A stretch of 64,000 nucleotides of DNA from Chryseobacterium joostei (lineage in GTDB: Bacteria; Bacteroidota; Bacteroidia; Flavobacteriales; Weeksellaceae), in assembly GCF_003815775.1 (NCBI RefSeq), contig NZ_CP033926.1, forward strand, positions 1,240,001-1,304,000. Reading direction: 5' to 3'. Positions 43,467 through 55,133 of the stretch are shown piece by piece. The translations under genes were made by a program, and so were the position numbers. The notes below the pieces were generated by a model. That model ran no database searches. It saw nothing but the letters and a program-made list of their open reading frames with translations, and had not been told where the DNA came from. The first letter of the stretch is position 1, and every line of letters begins with the position of its first letter.

Positions 43467-46400
43467 TTAGATCTTATGCTTATTGACTACTTTAGTATTT
43501 TCTATTTTGTTTTGTCCGTCTTCTGAATTAACAATTCTGTTTTTGCTTTCATCCAACGAAATCTGAATGTTACGCTCCACTGCTGCAAGTTCAGTCTTTA
43601 AACCAGCTAGATTCTTTTCCTTATTCCACTCACCATTTACAATATCATCCAGTATAGTTTTGTCCTTTTTTATGACTTCTATCTGTACTTTTTCTTCGTC
43701 AATTAAACGTGGTATTTTTTTTAGGGCATTAAGAAAATTCAAGCTAGCCTTTTCAGGATCTGCAGCAATAATTCCATTGTTATGAGTGTATTTTATATTC
43801 CCCTCTCCACAGATATAAAAACGGTTATCCCTTTCCATTATATTCTCCTTTTCCCGAATCTCCGTTTTTACAAGAATACGAAAACCATAGAGAGAACCAA
43901 TTTCTTCGTAATCACCGCCTGTTCGGGCGTTTGAAGCAATTTTATTAAGATATGAACCAATTTCGGTAATTCCTGCATTTTTTGCCAGCCCATTTAATTG
44001 TATAGGATTTAATAGAGTACCGTCAGAAGATTTAAGAATACGATTTTGAAGATTATCCCTATCAACTATAAATCTTTCCAACTTTGAAATTCGCCCTTCC
44101 AGTTCCTCTTGCAACAATCCAAGTTTGGAGCCTGCACTCCATTTAGACCGTAAAAAAGCATTTTTTTCATTTTCCATCGCCACAATCTTCTTTTCTACTT
44201 TTGCCTTTTCCAATAGATCAGTATTTCCTGAGAGTAAGGCAACATACTCCGAAAAGTTCATCCCGGAAACCTCATCCATCGCTCCCTCATCGATAGTACG
44301 CACACTTAGACTATTACTTTTTAACTGACCAACAAATCGCTGTTTGTTAGCAAGCGTATTAAACTTATAAGCATCCAGCGATTTTTCAACAGCATAAATA
44401 AAGACATCCACTGTATTATTGGCAAAGAATTTCGCGATTTCATTTCCTTTGCGGACAGCGCGGCCATTGCGCTGTTCAAGATCTGACGGTCGCCATGGAA
44501 TATCCAAGTGATGTACTGCAACTGCTCTTTTCTGTGCATTAACACCAGTTCCAAGCATATCTGTAGAACCAAAAAGAACTCTTACCCTTCCATCATTCGC
44601 GGCCTTTATCAATTCATTACGTTGATCCTCCGTCTTGGCCTCCTGTATAAACCGAATTTGATCAACTGGAATATCATGATCCTGCATAAGCTTTCGCTTT
44701 ATCTCGGAATAGATATTCCATTCACCAGGCTTGTAGGTTCCTAAATCTGAGAAAACGAACTGCGTACCTTTCTGAGCATTATACTTTCTGTAATATTTAG
44801 TTATGTTTGCGGCACATACAGAGGCTTTATTTCCAGCATCATCGGCATATTTAGATGAAATCAACCTCATATCCAGCGACATTTTTCTCGCGTAATCTGT
44901 AGCAATCAGCATTTTGGCTTTTTGTTCTGTCGGACTTAATGGTGGCCTTCCAAGCAATTCTGCATTTCCAGACTTAGCAAATTCCATCAATTTTTTGATG
45001 AAAATCTCCTGATCCGGAGTTGGTGGGATATTATACAATATCTCATTTTTTACAGGCCGGTCAATACCAATGTCTTCAGCAGTACGGTAATCGGTTATCT
45101 CTGCATAGAATTGTGCCAGCTCGGGTACTTTGATAAAATGACGGAATCTCTCTTTTTGCACAATATTATTTGCAACAGAAAATTCATAATCAATGGACTT
45201 TCGCGCAAATATCGCAGCCCAGGCATCGAAGCAATTAATACCCTGACGTTCCAAGGCTTTTGGACGTAGATACTTAAAAAGACAGTATAACTCGGTCAGT
45301 GAATTGGAAATGGTCGTTCCCGAAAGAAAAGTTGCCCCTAAGTCCTTACCGCTTCTTTCCTGGATTGTTCTTATGGCAAAAAGAAGATTAAGTGCTTTTT
45401 GACTGCCTTGCGAATTGCCCAGACCGGCAACACGCTCATGTCTTGTATTGAACATAAGGTTCTTGAATTTATGGCTCTCGTCCACAAAAAGGTGATCGAT
45501 CCCCATCATTTTGAAGTCCACAACATCATCTTTTCGGTTTTCTATATCATGTTCTAAGGTCTTTAGTTTAACATTCAGGTTTTTCTTACGGATTTCTACT
45601 CCTTTAAGCATAGCACCCGAAATATCTTTACCCTGACTTCTTAAGACTGAAAGATTTTGCTCCACGCCATCCAGTTCAGCCTGTAGAATATCCTTTTGAA
45701 GTTCTGACGACTGGGGGATCATCCCAAATTGATCATGCGTGAGAATAATGCAGTCCCAATCGTTATTCTTGATATCGCCAAAAATCTTAAGCCGCTTTTG
45801 TGGGGTAAAGTCCTTTTTTCCGGGATAAAGTATTTTTGCATGGGGATAAGCTTCCCGATAGGTCTTGGCAATATCATGCACATTTGCCTTTAATGCAATA
45901 ATCATCGGTTTATGGACAAGCCCTAATCGTTTCATCTCCTGGGCCCCTGCACACATAATCAGCGTTTTGCCAGCTCCCACTTCATGATCACAAATTCCTC
46001 CGCCATTGGATTTTACCATCCAGATAGCATCTTTCTGGCTGCCATAGAGGTCCTCAATGTTCACCGCCCTCCGATCCAGTCCGGGAAAGCTCTGATGGCT
46101 ACCATCGTATTGCGGTCGTACATAACAGTTAAATAATTCATTATACCGTTCTGTCAGTTCATTTTTGAACGCATCGTCCTGCTGATAGAGCCATTCTGTA
46201 AATTCGTGACGGATTTCATCTATCTTCGTATTGGCAACCTGAATAGTCTCCATATCCCGCACCTTCACAGCCGTACCATCAGCCAAATATTCTGTTTTTG
46301 TAATATCTGGGGTAGTATTAACAAGTGCATGTCGCAATAAATTCAAACCGTCAAAACTGCGGCTTTCGGATTTCACCGCATACTTTTCTGTGATCTTCAG

Positions 46401-48800
46401 ATTGCTGGATTTTGCACTGACAGAATAGTCATCACTACTTTCAGAATAATGAATACTAATCGTTGTGTCAAAAAGATGGGTAGCAAAACGATTATAGATA
46501 TCGGTTCCGATCCAGCGTTCTCCCAGATTAAAGTCAAGAGCCTCAAACTTAATAGGCTCAGGCCGTACCTTTTCAAGTGCTTCAAGACTTACTAGAGCTT
46601 CCTGATCATTAGGATTATCGACAATGTAAGCTTTTACTTGTTTTGCTTTTTCAACGACATCACCAGAAAGAAATTTTTGAGAGACTTCCAGCTCGCCACT
46701 TATCGGATTATAGTAAATACGTCCCTGTAGGCTTTCTCTTAATGCATCGGAAGACAGACCACTGATCTGTTCCATATACCTCATATCAACATTACCGGAG
46801 CGGTTCAAAGAAGCCGACAAAGCTTCCTGCGGAGAAGCCTCAGAGATTTTCATTCTTGCAAAACTAACCGGATGGTCAAAAATATCCGACTTATGGATTA
46901 CACCTCCGACAACCCGTTCAAGTGAGGGAATTTCATTGCCCGAGGGATCCATTTTTATAACCTTAATATTTTCGGCAGCATTTAGATGACCATATCTTCT
47001 GACAAAATCATCATAGAGCTTATTCAGGAGTCCCCGATTGGTACTATCCTCTTCCTGATTTTTAGTTTCGTAATTATACAGATCATTATAACAGTCCCTT
47101 ACTTTTATATAGGCATCAATTCGTTTTCGCTGGATCTCGCTAAGCGCTATTGGTTTAAAACTATAATTTCCATCGCGTGTATTTCGTTTGATCCTGCCAA
47201 CATGTCCCCTATAATTAACTAGGGTATCCTCTCGATAGTAGCTTTTAACTTCAGCATCAAAAACCTGCGGTTCCAAACTACGCTGTTCCTCATTATCTTG
47301 AAATAAGGAAAGCATGGAAACTGCTTTAACGTGTTTGTTCCCGCCATCTTGCTTCTTATCTACGCTGGAAGTCTTTATTTTTACTGTAGTATTCTGTGAC
47401 CGCACCTGTTCATCCAAATTCTCCGCGAACAGTGACAACTGTTCAGTTACCGTGGGCTTATTTGGCGTATTGCTTCGCTTTTTCCTATTTGTTGGTGACT
47501 TTGTAGACTTAGCAATCTCATCTTCTGTAAAAAGGTTGAGCTGAACTGCATTTGATGTGGTCGTATCAGGTAGATTATATGATAATTTATCGCTTACCGT
47601 AGAAGTTATTTTTTTCTCCGAAACACTGAAATCTGATAATTTGGCTCTTTGAAATTTTCTGTACAAATCAGGATTAAAATAATTTTTAAAATCAGCCACA
47701 AGCTTTTTCGCAAGATCTTCACCGATACCAGCCAGTCCCCCTTCATGTAGATATACTGTACCGGGTTTACCGTATTGATCGGTACCGACAACAGCTTTGG
47801 TATAAACAATGTGATTAGGATTATAGAAAAGTAGATTGCAGTTCTCTCCGCCCGGCTTGATTCCGCTTTTTATGAAATCTCTGGCCCTCTGGGACAATTC
47901 CCTGTTTTCAGTTCTTTTCTGTAAAATAAGGAGGTCCGTTCCAACTGAAGTGCCTGCCTCATCAAATAGGTTATTTGGCAATCTTACCGCAGAAACCAAA
48001 TGATGTTCTTTCATCAACACTTCCCGGATCGCTTGATTGGAAGGACTATCCATCACTCCCTGAGAAGTGATGAATGCCAAAATTCCTCCTTCCCGTAACT
48101 TATCTGTGGACTTTAAAAAAAAATAATTATGAATCGCTGAAATAGAAGCTTTTCGGGCCAGATCAGTTCCTTTTGAATAAGAAAGATCAAACACAGAAGT
48201 TTTTCCAAATGGAATATTGCCAAGAATTACATCGTACTTACCATCCTCCTTCATTCCTATATTTTCAAAACCTTCGACATTGACCTTAGACTGTGGGTAC
48301 AATAATTTTAGGATCAAACCTGTGAGTGGATCTTGTTCATATACTGTAATTTCAAGATCAGGAAGGTTTGAAAATGGTTTGATGAATGAACCTACACCCG
48401 CTGATGGTTCCAATAATGTCTGAATCTCTACATCATTATTAATTAAAACCTTTGAAATCGTTTCTGAAATGGGTACAGGGGTATAAAAGGCATCCAGAAT
48501 TGATGCCTTTATTCCATCTATATATTGCTTATATGTTCTGTCATTCTCGCTGTTCTCCAATATCAGATCGTAGAGTGTCTTCGTTAACTCAAAAAGAGGT
48601 TGGTCAGCCACACTCCACTTCTCAATGTCATCAACAGACTCTGCTGGATTTAGGATAAATTTCAGTCCTCCAAATCCGGCATACAACGACATTTGTCTTA
48701 GCTCCTCCGAACTTCCTTCCCTTTTTTCTTTGTGCAACAGAAAAGCAATTTTCAGGGCATCAATATTCTGCTGGAGGTGCTGCCTCTTATTGAATGCCAT
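43467..48800 (-). CDS. Giant N6-methylase/SF2 helicase fusion protein
   Basis: 1777 residues. An N6-adenine methyltransferase-like domain lies in the first 300 residues ([15 protein letters not shown] as the SAM-binding motif; ILGNIPFGK in place of the NPPY motif). A linker region with low-complexity Lys/Asn stretches follows. An SF2 helicase spans about 960-1520 (DHEVGAGKT Walker A; DESHKFKN Walker [16 protein letters not shown] and [13 protein letters not shown] motifs). The C-terminus is coiled coil. Such proteins are standard on Bacteroidetes conjugative elements and phages and are thought to protect or process incoming DNA. The NIPF replacement may mean that the methylase binds rather than modifies. 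Confidence 0.88.
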   Translation of the reverse strand: MAFNKRQHLQQNIDALKIAFLLHKEKREGSSEELRQMSLYAGFGGLKFILNPAESVDDIEKWSVADQPLFELTKTLYDLILENSENDRTYKQYIDGIKASILDAFYTPVPISETISKVLINNDVEIQTLLEPSAGVGSFIKPFSNLPDLEITVYEQDPLTGLILKLLYPQSKVNVEGFENIGMKEDGKYDVILGNIPFGKTSVFDLSYSKGTDLARKASISAIHNYFFLKSTDKLREGGILAFITSQGVMDSPSNQAIREVLMKEHHLVSAVRLPNNLFDEAGTSVGTDLLILQKRTENRELSQRARDFIKSGIKPGGENCNLLFYNPNHIVYTKAVVGTDQYGKPGTVYLHEGGLAGIGEDLAKKLVADFKNYFNPDLYRKFQRAKLSDFSVSEKKITSTVSDKLSYNLPDTTTSNAVQLNLFTEDEIAKSTKSPTNRKKRSNTPNKPTVTEQLSLFAENLDEQVRSQNTTVKIKTSSVDKKQDGGNKHVKAVSMLSLFQDNEEQRSLEPQVFDAEVKSYYREDTLVNYRGHVGRIKRNTRDGNYSFKPIALSEIQRKRIDAYIKVRDCYNDLYNYETKNQEEDSTNRGLLNKLYDDFVRRYGHLNAAENIKVIKMDPSGNEIPSLERVVGGVIHKSDIFDHPVSFARMKISEASPQEALSASLNRSGNVDMRYMEQISGLSSDALRESLQGRIYYNPISGELEVSQKFLSGDVVEKAKQVKAYIVDNPNDQEALVSLEALEKVRPEPIKFEALDFNLGERWIGTDIYNRFATHLFDTTISIHYSESSDDYSVSAKSSNLKITEKYAVKSESRSFDGLNLLRHALVNTTPDITKTEYLADGTAVKVRDMETIQVANTKIDEIRHEFTEWLYQQDDAFKNELTERYNELFNCYVRPQYDGSHQSFPGLDRRAVNIEDLYGSQKDAIWMVKSNGGGICDHEVGAGKTLIMCAGAQEMKRLGLVHKPMIIALKANVHDIAKTYREAYPHAKILYPGKKDFTPQKRLKIFGDIKNNDWDCIILTHDQFGMIPQSSELQKDILQAELDGVEQNLSVLRSQGKDISGAMLKGVEIRKKNLNVKLKTLEHDIENRKDDVVDFKMMGIDHLFVDESHKFKNLMFNTRHERVAGLGNSQGSQKALNLLFAIRTIQERSGKDLGATFLSGTTISNSLTELYCLFKYLRPKALERQGINCFDAWAAIFARKSIDYEFSVANNIVQKERFRHFIKVPELAQFYAEITDYRTAEDIGIDRPVKNEILYNIPPTPDQEIFIKKLMEFAKSGNAELLGRPPLSPTEQKAKMLIATDYARKMSLDMRLISSKYADDAGNKASVCAANITKYYRKYNAQKGTQFVFSDLGTYKPGEWNIYSEIKRKLMQDHDIPVDQIRFIQEAKTEDQRNELIKAANDGRVRVLFGSTDMLGTGVNAQKRAVAVHHLDIPWRPSDLEQRNGRAVRKGNEIAKFFANNTVDVFIYAVEKSLDAYKFNTLANKQRFVGQLKSNSLSVRTIDEGAMDEVSGMNFSEYVALLSGNTDLLEKAKVEKKIVAMENEKNAFLRSKWSAGSKLGLLQEELEGRISKLERFIVDRDNLQNRILKSSDGTLLNPIQLNGLAKNAGITEIGSYLNKIASNARTGGDYEEIGSLYGFRILVKTEIREKENIMERDNRFYICGEGNIKYTHNNGIIAADPEKASLNFLNALKKIPRLIDEEKVQIEVIKKDKTILDDIVNGEWNKEKNLAGLKTELAAVERNIQISLDESKNRIVNSEDGQNKIENTKVVNKHKI

Positions 48801-49224
48801 TCTTTTCGATCCATATGGCGATGAAACCTGTCAGTTCCGTATATAGCAGGTCATAATCATTTGAATATGCAAAATCATCGGCTAGATCATACTTTGCAAA
48901 AACCTCTGCACAGATAGGAAGTATTTTTAATGCAAAGTCCCGATATTCAAAGTCAAAGAACAGATCTGTAAACTCATTGGTCAGGACATCAAATAGACTG
49001 TCGTATTTTGAAAAATGTAGACCTTCATACAAAATATAGTCGGCTATTTCATCACATTTGTGAACGCCATTGCCAGACCTGAATGCTCCTTCATACGCAT
49101 TGGCCGCCCATCGAGCCCGTTGGCCGATAAATTTTGTATCCTCTAATTTCTCAGGAAAACTCGCTTCTATATGTTCCTGTAGCTTTAATTGGTAGTAGGA
49201 AAAATCCTTTTGCTCTTTTTTCAT
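48787..49224 (-). CDS. DUF1896-family protein
   Basis: 145 residues. The opening ([46 protein letters not shown]) is the signature of DUF1896, a small helical protein nearly always found next to the methylase/helicase in these elements. It overlaps the helicase start by 14 bases, so they are translationally coupled. Function unknown. Confidence 0.85.
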   Translation of the reverse strand: MKKEQKDFSYYQLKLQEHIEASFPEKLEDTKFIGQRARWAANAYEGAFRSGNGVHKCDEIADYILYEGLHFSKYDSLFDVLTNEFTDLFFDFEYRDFALKILPICAEVFAKYDLADDFAYSNDYDLLYTELTGFIAIWIEKNGIQ

Positions 49225-49344
49225 GTGTCAATTGTTTACTTGTCAGGTAAACCTAGCCACAGAAGCTCTCGTAATGCAGTTTGTGAGGTATTCTAACCTA
49301 AGAAGTCCGTCATTTTCCTAATTGAAAAAATGAGGTAAAAAAAA

Positions 49345-49376
49345 GAAGCCTGAAATCACCGGGGATCTCAGGCTTC
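49345..49376 (-). terminator. Intrinsic terminator after topB
   Basis: GAAGCCTGA (49345-49353) pairs with TCAGGCTTC (49368-49376), with further inner pairing; on the minus strand the hairpin is followed by eight or more T. It lies 23 bases after the topB stop and separates it from the DUF1896 gene. Confidence 0.88.
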
Positions 49377-49398
49377 ACACCAAATCACATCATGAAAA

Positions 49399-51483
49399 TT
49401 ATCTGAACTTTCGTTTCTTTTTCTGCTCAAATTCAAAAGAAGTAGTACCGTCCTCCGATAACACAATATAGGCATCAAATGGCTTTCCACTGTGACCGAC
49501 CATCTTGCGGATCAATGGTGTTCTTTTCTTGGTAAGCAAAGCTTCTACAATTTTATATGTTAATTGTATTCCGCACACCTTTCGAAAAAGTATCCATCCG
49601 CATTCATCACTACAGCATTTGATTACCTTTTCACGCAAATAGGCTTTACTACTACATTTTGGGCAGTATAGATCTTGAGGACCCGCCTCAGCAATTTTCT
49701 CGGTCAGGAGCTCCTTGGTAACCTCTTGTGTCAGCTTTTCAAGTTCTCCATGAAATTCCGTAGCAGACATTTCATTATTCTGTATCTTTTCAAATGCAAG
49801 TTCCCATTGCGCTGTCATAGACACGTCTGCTATCTTTTTATCCGCTACGATCTGATAAACAAGAAGGCCCTTCTCAGTAGGAATGATCGACTTCTTCTCC
49901 CGGCGGATATAATCCCTGTCGAAAAGCGTTTCAATAACCGAAGCACGGGTAGCTGGTGTACCTATTCCAATGGTTTTAAGTGCCTTTCTCTCCTCAATAT
50001 CCGCAATGGTATTACCGGCATTTTCCATTGCTGATAGAAGTTCTGCTTCAGTATATAATGCAGGTGGCTTTGTTTTTTTGGAAAGAAGCGTCGCAGCGGT
50101 TACCTGTAAGAGATCGCCATTGTGGAGTTCCGGCAGGTCAAAAACATTGTCCTCCTCGTCTTCATTAAAATTTCCATTGATCAGCTTCCAGCCTGGGGAA
50201 GTAATCTTTATTGCTTTAATTGCAAAATTATAATGTAGGATTTCTAACGTTACCGAAGTAGTTTCCCTATGGCAGGCTGGTGAAATAGCTTCAAGAAGTC
50301 GGCAGGCGATCATATCATACAGTGCATTTTCCTGCGCGTTCAAAATACTAGGTATATTCTCCGTTATTAAAATTCCATGATGGTCAGTCACTTTTACATC
50401 ATTGACGATATGTTTGTTATATCTCTCCCATTTAACTTTTTCAACCTTTTCTTTAAAAGCGTTGGAAGCCCCTAAAGCGACAATCAGATTTGGAATTTCG
50501 CTCCAGACATCTTCGGGAATGTACTTTGATCCCGTACGGGGGTAACTTATCAATTTCTTCTCATACAAGATCTGCGCTATTTCCAGTGTTTTTTCCGCGG
50601 AAAAACCCAGCTTCCTGTTGGCCTCTTTTTGTAAGCCTGTCAAATCAAAAAGTAATGGTGCCTGCAAGGAACCGGATTTCTTTTCAACATCCACAACAAG
50701 TACAGTTCCTGCACGCTCAATAGATCTTATTGCAGATTCTATTCTAGTTCGTTCTTCCCATTTATCAACCGATAAACTCTTGAAAATAATACCCTCTTTT
50801 TGATGTTCCAGCTCAATCTGGAAATAGCTTTTTACTTCAAACGATTTATGATCTATATATCTTTTGCAGATAAGCGATAAAGTAGGTGTCTGAACACGTC
50901 CTAAAGAATATAAACCATCCCCTAAACTGATCGTAAGGGCTTGCGTGGCATTGATCCCTATCATCCAGTCAGACTGTGACCGCTCGCGTCCCGCATAATA
51001 AAGACCATCAAAATCAGCCCCGGACTTCAAATTGTTTAATCCGCTTATGATTGCTTTCTCTGTTAAACTACTGATCCAAAGCCTCTCAAATGATTTATGG
51101 CAGCCTAAATATTCATATATGTATCGGAAAATTACTTCACCCTCCCTACCTGCATCGGTAGCAACAATAATGCTGTCGCACTTTTCGAAAACTTCGCCAA
51201 TTATTTCTAATTGCCGTTTTGAACCTTCATCGTAATCATAACCATTACCAGCCTTTACTTTTCTACAGGTAAGCATAAAATTTTCTGGTATGATAGGAAG
51301 GGATTCCCTGTTGAATCCCTTTATTCCATAGTCCGCAGGCATCGCCAGTCCTACAAGATGTCCATAAGCCCATGTGACCATAAAATCACCCCCCAAAAAA
51401 TATCCATCTTTTCTTTCAGTCGCTCCTACAATTCGGGCTAGTTCATGTGCTACAGAAGGCTTTTCTGCTAAGATTGCTTTCAT
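49399..51483 (-). CDS. topB: DNA topoisomerase III
   Basis: 694 residues, type IA topoisomerase. TOPRIM domain with AEKPSVA near residue 6 and DAGREGE at 110-116; active-site tyrosine Tyr314 in LISYPRTGS; C-terminal zinc-finger-like cysteines (CPKCSSKAYL...CCSDECGW). Relaxes or decatenates DNA intermediates; plasmid/ICE copies such as this one are standard cargo and help excision and transfer. Follows the DUF3945 gene by 11 bases. Confidence 0.95.
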   Translation of the reverse strand: MKAILAEKPSVAHELARIVGATERKDGYFLGGDFMVTWAYGHLVGLAMPADYGIKGFNRESLPIIPENFMLTCRKVKAGNGYDYDEGSKRQLEIIGEVFEKCDSIIVATDAGREGEVIFRYIYEYLGCHKSFERLWISSLTEKAIISGLNNLKSGADFDGLYYAGRERSQSDWMIGINATQALTISLGDGLYSLGRVQTPTLSLICKRYIDHKSFEVKSYFQIELEHQKEGIIFKSLSVDKWEERTRIESAIRSIERAGTVLVVDVEKKSGSLQAPLLFDLTGLQKEANRKLGFSAEKTLEIAQILYEKKLISYPRTGSKYIPEDVWSEIPNLIVALGASNAFKEKVEKVKWERYNKHIVNDVKVTDHHGILITENIPSILNAQENALYDMIACRLLEAISPACHRETTSVTLEILHYNFAIKAIKITSPGWKLINGNFNEDEEDNVFDLPELHNGDLLQVTAATLLSKKTKPPALYTEAELLSAMENAGNTIADIEERKALKTIGIGTPATRASVIETLFDRDYIRREKKSIIPTEKGLLVYQIVADKKIADVSMTAQWELAFEKIQNNEMSATEFHGELEKLTQEVTKELLTEKIAEAGPQDLYCPKCSSKAYLREKVIKCCSDECGWILFRKVCGIQLTYKIVEALLTKKRTPLIRKMVGHSGKPFDAYIVLSEDGTTSFEFEQKKKRKFR

Positions 51484-51494
51484 AATGGCTTACT

Positions 51495-52907
51495 TTAGTG
51501 AAGTTTCGGTCGTCTTGTAGGTGTCTTTCTTTCTTGGGCATCAGTCTTTGCAGTATTACCTGCGGCCTGTTTTGAATCATCTTTTTGCACCGGAGATTGT
51601 CGCTGTTTCTTCTCTTGATTTGTATCACCAAGGACTTGCTCCAGCTGATTTTCCAAATGAGGTTTCTGGAAGGAAAAATCAACCTTTCCTTTTTGTTCAT
51701 TGTAGAAGGCGTAACCTGAATATATTCTATTTTGATCCTTATTGACAAGATCTTCCAGATAAATAGCTTTACCCTCTTTTAGCTGATCCTGTTCTTTTTC
51801 GCTAAGCTGTCGGTCTCTGAAGACGGGTGGAATTACCCTTGTAAGCTGTTGTTCAATATTTAGGGTTTCTTTATTGCCAGCAAATACAATTTTTCTGTCA
51901 TCCGCACTGAACTGCAACGTTTGGCTGAACAGTTCCCCTGTTTTTGTATTTACCATACCATCAACAAGCACCGGCTTTCCTTCCATGAGTTCCTGTTTTT
52001 GTTCTTTACTTAACTTTACGCCACCAAATTTATCATTGATTTTAATCCATTCAAGCGGATATGATACCGGCTCCTTTGTATATTTGTCCAAACTGATCAA
52101 GGACTTTACTGAAATACCCTGTGTATTCGTCAGTTCAGCCACCCGTCCCATATTTCCAGTTTTTATCAGGTTCTCCTTATCCTCTCTAGTAAATCTATGG
52201 CCATAAAAAGGATTTTCCAAAGGAGCTTTATGTCGTATACCATGCGTCAAAATAACAATCTTATTATCGACTTGTCTTAAAGAAAGACGTGCATCACCTT
52301 TTAATGCCAGCCCTTCAAAATTTCCTTCAATCTTAAATATTGTATCTGATTTGTATCCTTTTAGCAATTTGTCCAATTGTCCATTTTTCTCTAACAGCTC
52401 CCTGTTCAAGCCAAATTTATGAGCTGTATTCCAGTCAATTTCATCTGCATGATAACGATACACATTTTTTGTATCATCTTTGGTTTTCCCTTGATTTACT
52501 TCTTGTTTCGTTTCCATATCCTGCTTTTTTTGTTTATTGTCATGTTTCACTTCCAATGCCTCCAGCAATTTATTTCCTTCTGGTGTTGGATTATCGAGCG
52601 CGGACTGTAGTCTTTTTGCAACTGCCTCCATATCAATGTCCGCAATTTTAAAGAACTTGTATCCTGTGGGATCGTTGAGCTTTCGCCAGAAATTAGAAAA
52701 GAAATTGCTGAAAATGTCATTTTTGTCTACGCGCATAAAATCCAGCAAATTCTTCTGCTTAGGTTCTCCTGTTTCCAGTTTCCCATCCTTATCTACTCCT
52801 TTTACTGCTTCAATCCTGTTCTTAACTTTGTCAAGAACCAATAGGATATCGGACAGCGGTTCTAACGCTTTGGCTACCTTTTCGTCAGTGATTGTTTGTT
52901 CGTTCAT
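51495..52907 (-). CDS. DUF4099/DUF3945-domain protein
   Basis: 470 residues. The middle carries DUF4099-like (ADEIDWNTAHKFGLNRELLEKNGQLDKLLKGYKSD) and then repeated DUF3945 units, recognisable as KLSKEQKQELMEGKPVLVDGMVNTKTGELFSQTLQ and LSEKEQDQLKEGKAIYLEDLVNKDQNRIYSGYA. The tail is basic and disordered. The family accompanies topB in Bacteroidetes elements; it probably acts with the topoisomerase on element DNA, but the biochemistry is not known to me. Confidence 0.85.
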   Translation of the reverse strand: MNEQTITDEKVAKALEPLSDILLVLDKVKNRIEAVKGVDKDGKLETGEPKQKNLLDFMRVDKNDIFSNFFSNFWRKLNDPTGYKFFKIADIDMEAVAKRLQSALDNPTPEGNKLLEALEVKHDNKQKKQDMETKQEVNQGKTKDDTKNVYRYHADEIDWNTAHKFGLNRELLEKNGQLDKLLKGYKSDTIFKIEGNFEGLALKGDARLSLRQVDNKIVILTHGIRHKAPLENPFYGHRFTREDKENLIKTGNMGRVAELTNTQGISVKSLISLDKYTKEPVSYPLEWIKINDKFGGVKLSKEQKQELMEGKPVLVDGMVNTKTGELFSQTLQFSADDRKIVFAGNKETLNIEQQLTRVIPPVFRDRQLSEKEQDQLKEGKAIYLEDLVNKDQNRIYSGYAFYNEQKGKVDFSFQKPHLENQLEQVLGDTNQEKKQRQSPVQKDDSKQAAGNTAKTDAQERKTPTRRPKLH

Positions 52908-52979
52908 AATAAAAAAGTTTTAAGATTATCGAAAGTAGAATGGGAATTGTTGCAGTTTTATATCTATTCCGTTAGAAAC

Positions 52980-53279
52980 CTATTTTTGCCTATATTTTCC
53001 GCCGTGATAGCTGTCTCTAATAAACTGTTGCACATCAGAACTCTTGTAATAAATTTTACCACTGATAGTGAAAAACTTTATTCTGCCGATTGTACGGTAA
53101 CGCTGAAGACATCGGTAAGTGATCTTTAGCATTTGAAGCACGTCTTGATTATCGAGCAGTTCATCACCGTCGATACTCAATCTCTTTTTGTCGCGGATTT
53201 CAAGATCCCCTGCGAGTATATCAAATCGCTTCATGATACGATCCATCCACGCGAGGAATTCAACTCGATCTATATTCAT
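52980..53279 (-). CDS. Helix-turn-helix (excisionase-like) DNA-binding protein
   Basis: 99 residues. The C-terminal 50 residues (LDNQDVLQMLKITYRCLQRYRTIGRIKFFTISGKIYYKSSDVQQFI) are a winged helix-turn-helix of the MerR/excisionase type. In related elements small proteins like this control excision or the topB operon. Head of the operon with DUF3945 and topB; a short dyad lies directly upstream. Confidence 0.82.
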   Translation of the reverse strand: MNIDRVEFLAWMDRIMKRFDILAGDLEIRDKKRLSIDGDELLDNQDVLQMLKITYRCLQRYRTIGRIKFFTISGKIYYKSSDVQQFIRDSYHGGKYRQK

Positions 53280-53290
53280 AGCCTTTTACA

Positions 53291-53308
53291 TTTGGTTTAC
53301 ATACCAAA
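53291..53308. promoter_or_regulatory. Dyad upstream of the HTH gene
   Basis: TTTGGT-TTACAT-ACCAAA, six-base arms, 12 bases before the HTH start codon. Candidate autoregulatory operator. The rest of the 53280-53540 gap holds only AT-rich sequence and two GTACCAAG-like short repeats (about 53337-53370). Confidence 0.4.
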
Positions 53309-53540
53309 ATTGGCCTTGATTTTCCGCTAAATCGTACAAGGTACTACCAAGGATGTACCAAGAGAAATGAACTTTTTTTTCGTTATTTTTTTAATAGTGG
53401 CGCCAGTTTGCATTGGTATCCTATGACTAGTATATTGGTACATACTAAAAGTATGAACTGTCGAAGCCAGTTGTGTAAATTTCAGGTTAGTTATTCTACG
53501 AATGAATTCAGTATAACAGGACAGTATAAATTTCGGCAAT

Positions 53541-53570
53541 AAAAAACAGGTCATCGATATGATTACCTGT
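53541..53570 (-). terminator. Terminator after rteC
   Basis: ACAGGT (53546-53551) pairs with ACCTGT (53565-53570), with inner ATC/GAT pairs; on the minus strand a T6 tract follows. Lies 27 bases beyond the rteC stop. Confidence 0.7.
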
Positions 53571-53596
53571 CTTGTACAATAGATTTACTACCTACC

Positions 53597-54439
53597 TTAA
53601 AGTTCTCTATCCATATATTGTTCTAGAGAACTTTTTAAGAAAAGTAAATAGCTGGTTTTCTCTCCTGCCCTGAACTTCATCTGATGGAATGCATGATGAA
53701 TATCCCCCAATTTGATTTCAAACACTTCCTCAAATAGTTTACTCATTTTTCGCAGGCCAGCTCTGCCATTAGACACACTACCTGCTGCATGTAGCGCATA
53801 AATCAGTTCAATTAACGCATTCTTGGAATCCGTCCAAGAAAAACTTCCATTTTCAGGCATAGGGGAACTACCGGTATTATTGGAGTCTTTCTGACTAATT
53901 TTCGACAAATAATAGGAAAAAAGCAAGTCCATCGCTATGATCTGAGCGACTTTATAATCATAATAGGTAGAAAAGTCAATATCAACTTCAAAGAAAAAAC
54001 TGTCTACACCATCGAAGAAATTAATATTACCTAATCTAAAATATGAATTGTCTTTATCGCAGCGACCAGAACGATAATACCAGTAAAAATCCGAACTCTC
54101 CAGGTGCTTTTTATATTCTTTATTTAAAAGCTTGATCTGCTCGTTGTAATAAGCTTGTACCAAATCATAAAGTTCCGGGTTAATAACTTCCAAACGGACA
54201 AGCTTATTGTAGTAAATGAGTTTTCCTAAAATCTCGGGCTTGACAGTCTTAAAAAAGACTACTTCGTCGTCGGCTGTAGCAAAACCATTTTTTGCAATTT
54301 GGGTTTTAAGATCGCTTAATAATTGGCGAAGAAAAGAAACCATATGATAAGCTTCTTCAATGGTGCTTTTCGTACTTCGTTCTAGATTCTTCTCCTGTTG
54401 TTCGATTGATAATAGAATATTTTTATATAATTGTTTCAT
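53597..54439 (-). CDS. rteC: RteC-family regulator of element excision
   Basis: 280 residues from the ATG at 54439 (MKQLYKNILLSIEQQEKNLER). Helical N-terminal half, then the RteC motifs YYRSGRCDKDNSYFRLGNINFF and a C-terminal winged-helix-like part (NALIELIYALHAAGSV.NGRAGLRKMSKLFEEVFEI). In CTnDOT, RteC activates excision genes. No RteA/RteB two-component genes are present here, so the input signal differs or lies elsewhere. Confidence 0.9.
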   Translation of the reverse strand: MKQLYKNILLSIEQQEKNLERSTKSTIEEAYHMVSFLRQLLSDLKTQIAKNGFATADDEVVFFKTVKPEILGKLIYYNKLVRLEVINPELYDLVQAYYNEQIKLLNKEYKKHLESSDFYWYYRSGRCDKDNSYFRLGNINFFDGVDSFFFEVDIDFSTYYDYKVAQIIAMDLLFSYYLSKISQKDSNNTGSSPMPENGSFSWTDSKNALIELIYALHAAGSVSNGRAGLRKMSKLFEEVFEIKLGDIHHAFHQMKFRAGEKTSYLLFLKSSLEQYMDREL

Positions 54440-54490
54440 GGTTACTTTTTTAAAGTGAATAACCTCCACACAGTCGTTTTCCCTTTAAAT

Positions 54491-54514
54491 TATATCTCTC
54501 CACGTTGAGATATA
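54491..54514. promoter_or_regulatory. Inverted repeat upstream of rteC
   Basis: TATATCTC (54491-54498) and GAGATATA (54507-54514) around TCCACGTT, 52 bases before the rteC start. Possible operator. Nothing else was recognised in the remaining AT-rich gap 54515-54880. Confidence 0.4.
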
Positions 54515-54880
54515 AAATTAAATATACAATATATTTTTTTTCTAATAATCAATAGTTTAGGCCAGTTATTATTCGCCGACACTAAATCAGAATTCGTACC
54601 AATATACTCATAATCTGCAATTGAATGAAATATGTTTGCTCATTAAAAAATTATTATTCTCCAATAAAACAAAGATTATTCTTTAAGATACTGTAAAAAT
54701 TAAACCAATGAAATTTATTCCTTTTATCTAATATAAAATGAAACAAAAGATTTTTAATCAAAATCCTGGTTAGAATTAATGCATAAAAGAGACCACCATT
54801 TAAGTAATCTCTTCTATTGTACCCTAATCTAATCGGGGAATTTTTGTAAATAAATCTTTCCGTTCAAGAATTTAATAGCC

Positions 54881-55084
54881 TTACTTGTATTCTCTAGCGT
54901 ACCATGCGAGATGAAAAATATCAGATGGATCATATTCAAATCCTGCATTTGGCTCGATTTCCATTGTTAATTTATTAAATGTAACCTTGTACTTTATAAA
55001 AAAGCCAATTGGTTGGAGGCAGTCCTCTTTAGCGTCGTTGATAGCCTTGATCGCATCGCTACTTGGTAATGTTATTTTAATCAT
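54881..55084 (-). CDS. Small unknown protein, 67 aa, with palindromic promoter site
   Basis: MIKITLPSSDAIKAINDAKED...; soluble alpha/beta, ends HLAWYAREYK. No family recognised and no similarity in sequence to the protein at 4667-4849, but both have the same palindrome exactly 34 bases before the ATG. Lies between rteC and the recombinase. Confidence 0.55.
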   Translation of the reverse strand: MIKITLPSSDAIKAINDAKEDCLQPIGFFIKYKVTFNKLTMEIEPNAGFEYDPSDIFHLAWYAREYK

Positions 55085-55117
55085 ATTGCTAAATTACATT
55101 TGCAGATATTTTTATTT

Positions 55118-55133
55118 TTACGGTTACCCGTAA
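55118..55133 (-). promoter_or_regulatory. 16-bp palindrome upstream of small gene (copy 2)
   Basis: TTACGGTTACCCGTAA, arms TTACGG/CCGTAA. A TAATTTAG box, one mismatch from TAnnTTTG, begins 22 bases downstream on the minus strand, close to the layout of copy 1 at 4883-4898. Confidence 0.6.

Noticed and set aside
53327..53554. Minus-strand reading frame of 75 codons between the HTH gene and rteC
   Set aside because: It overlaps the rteC terminator, and its composition is not protein-like.
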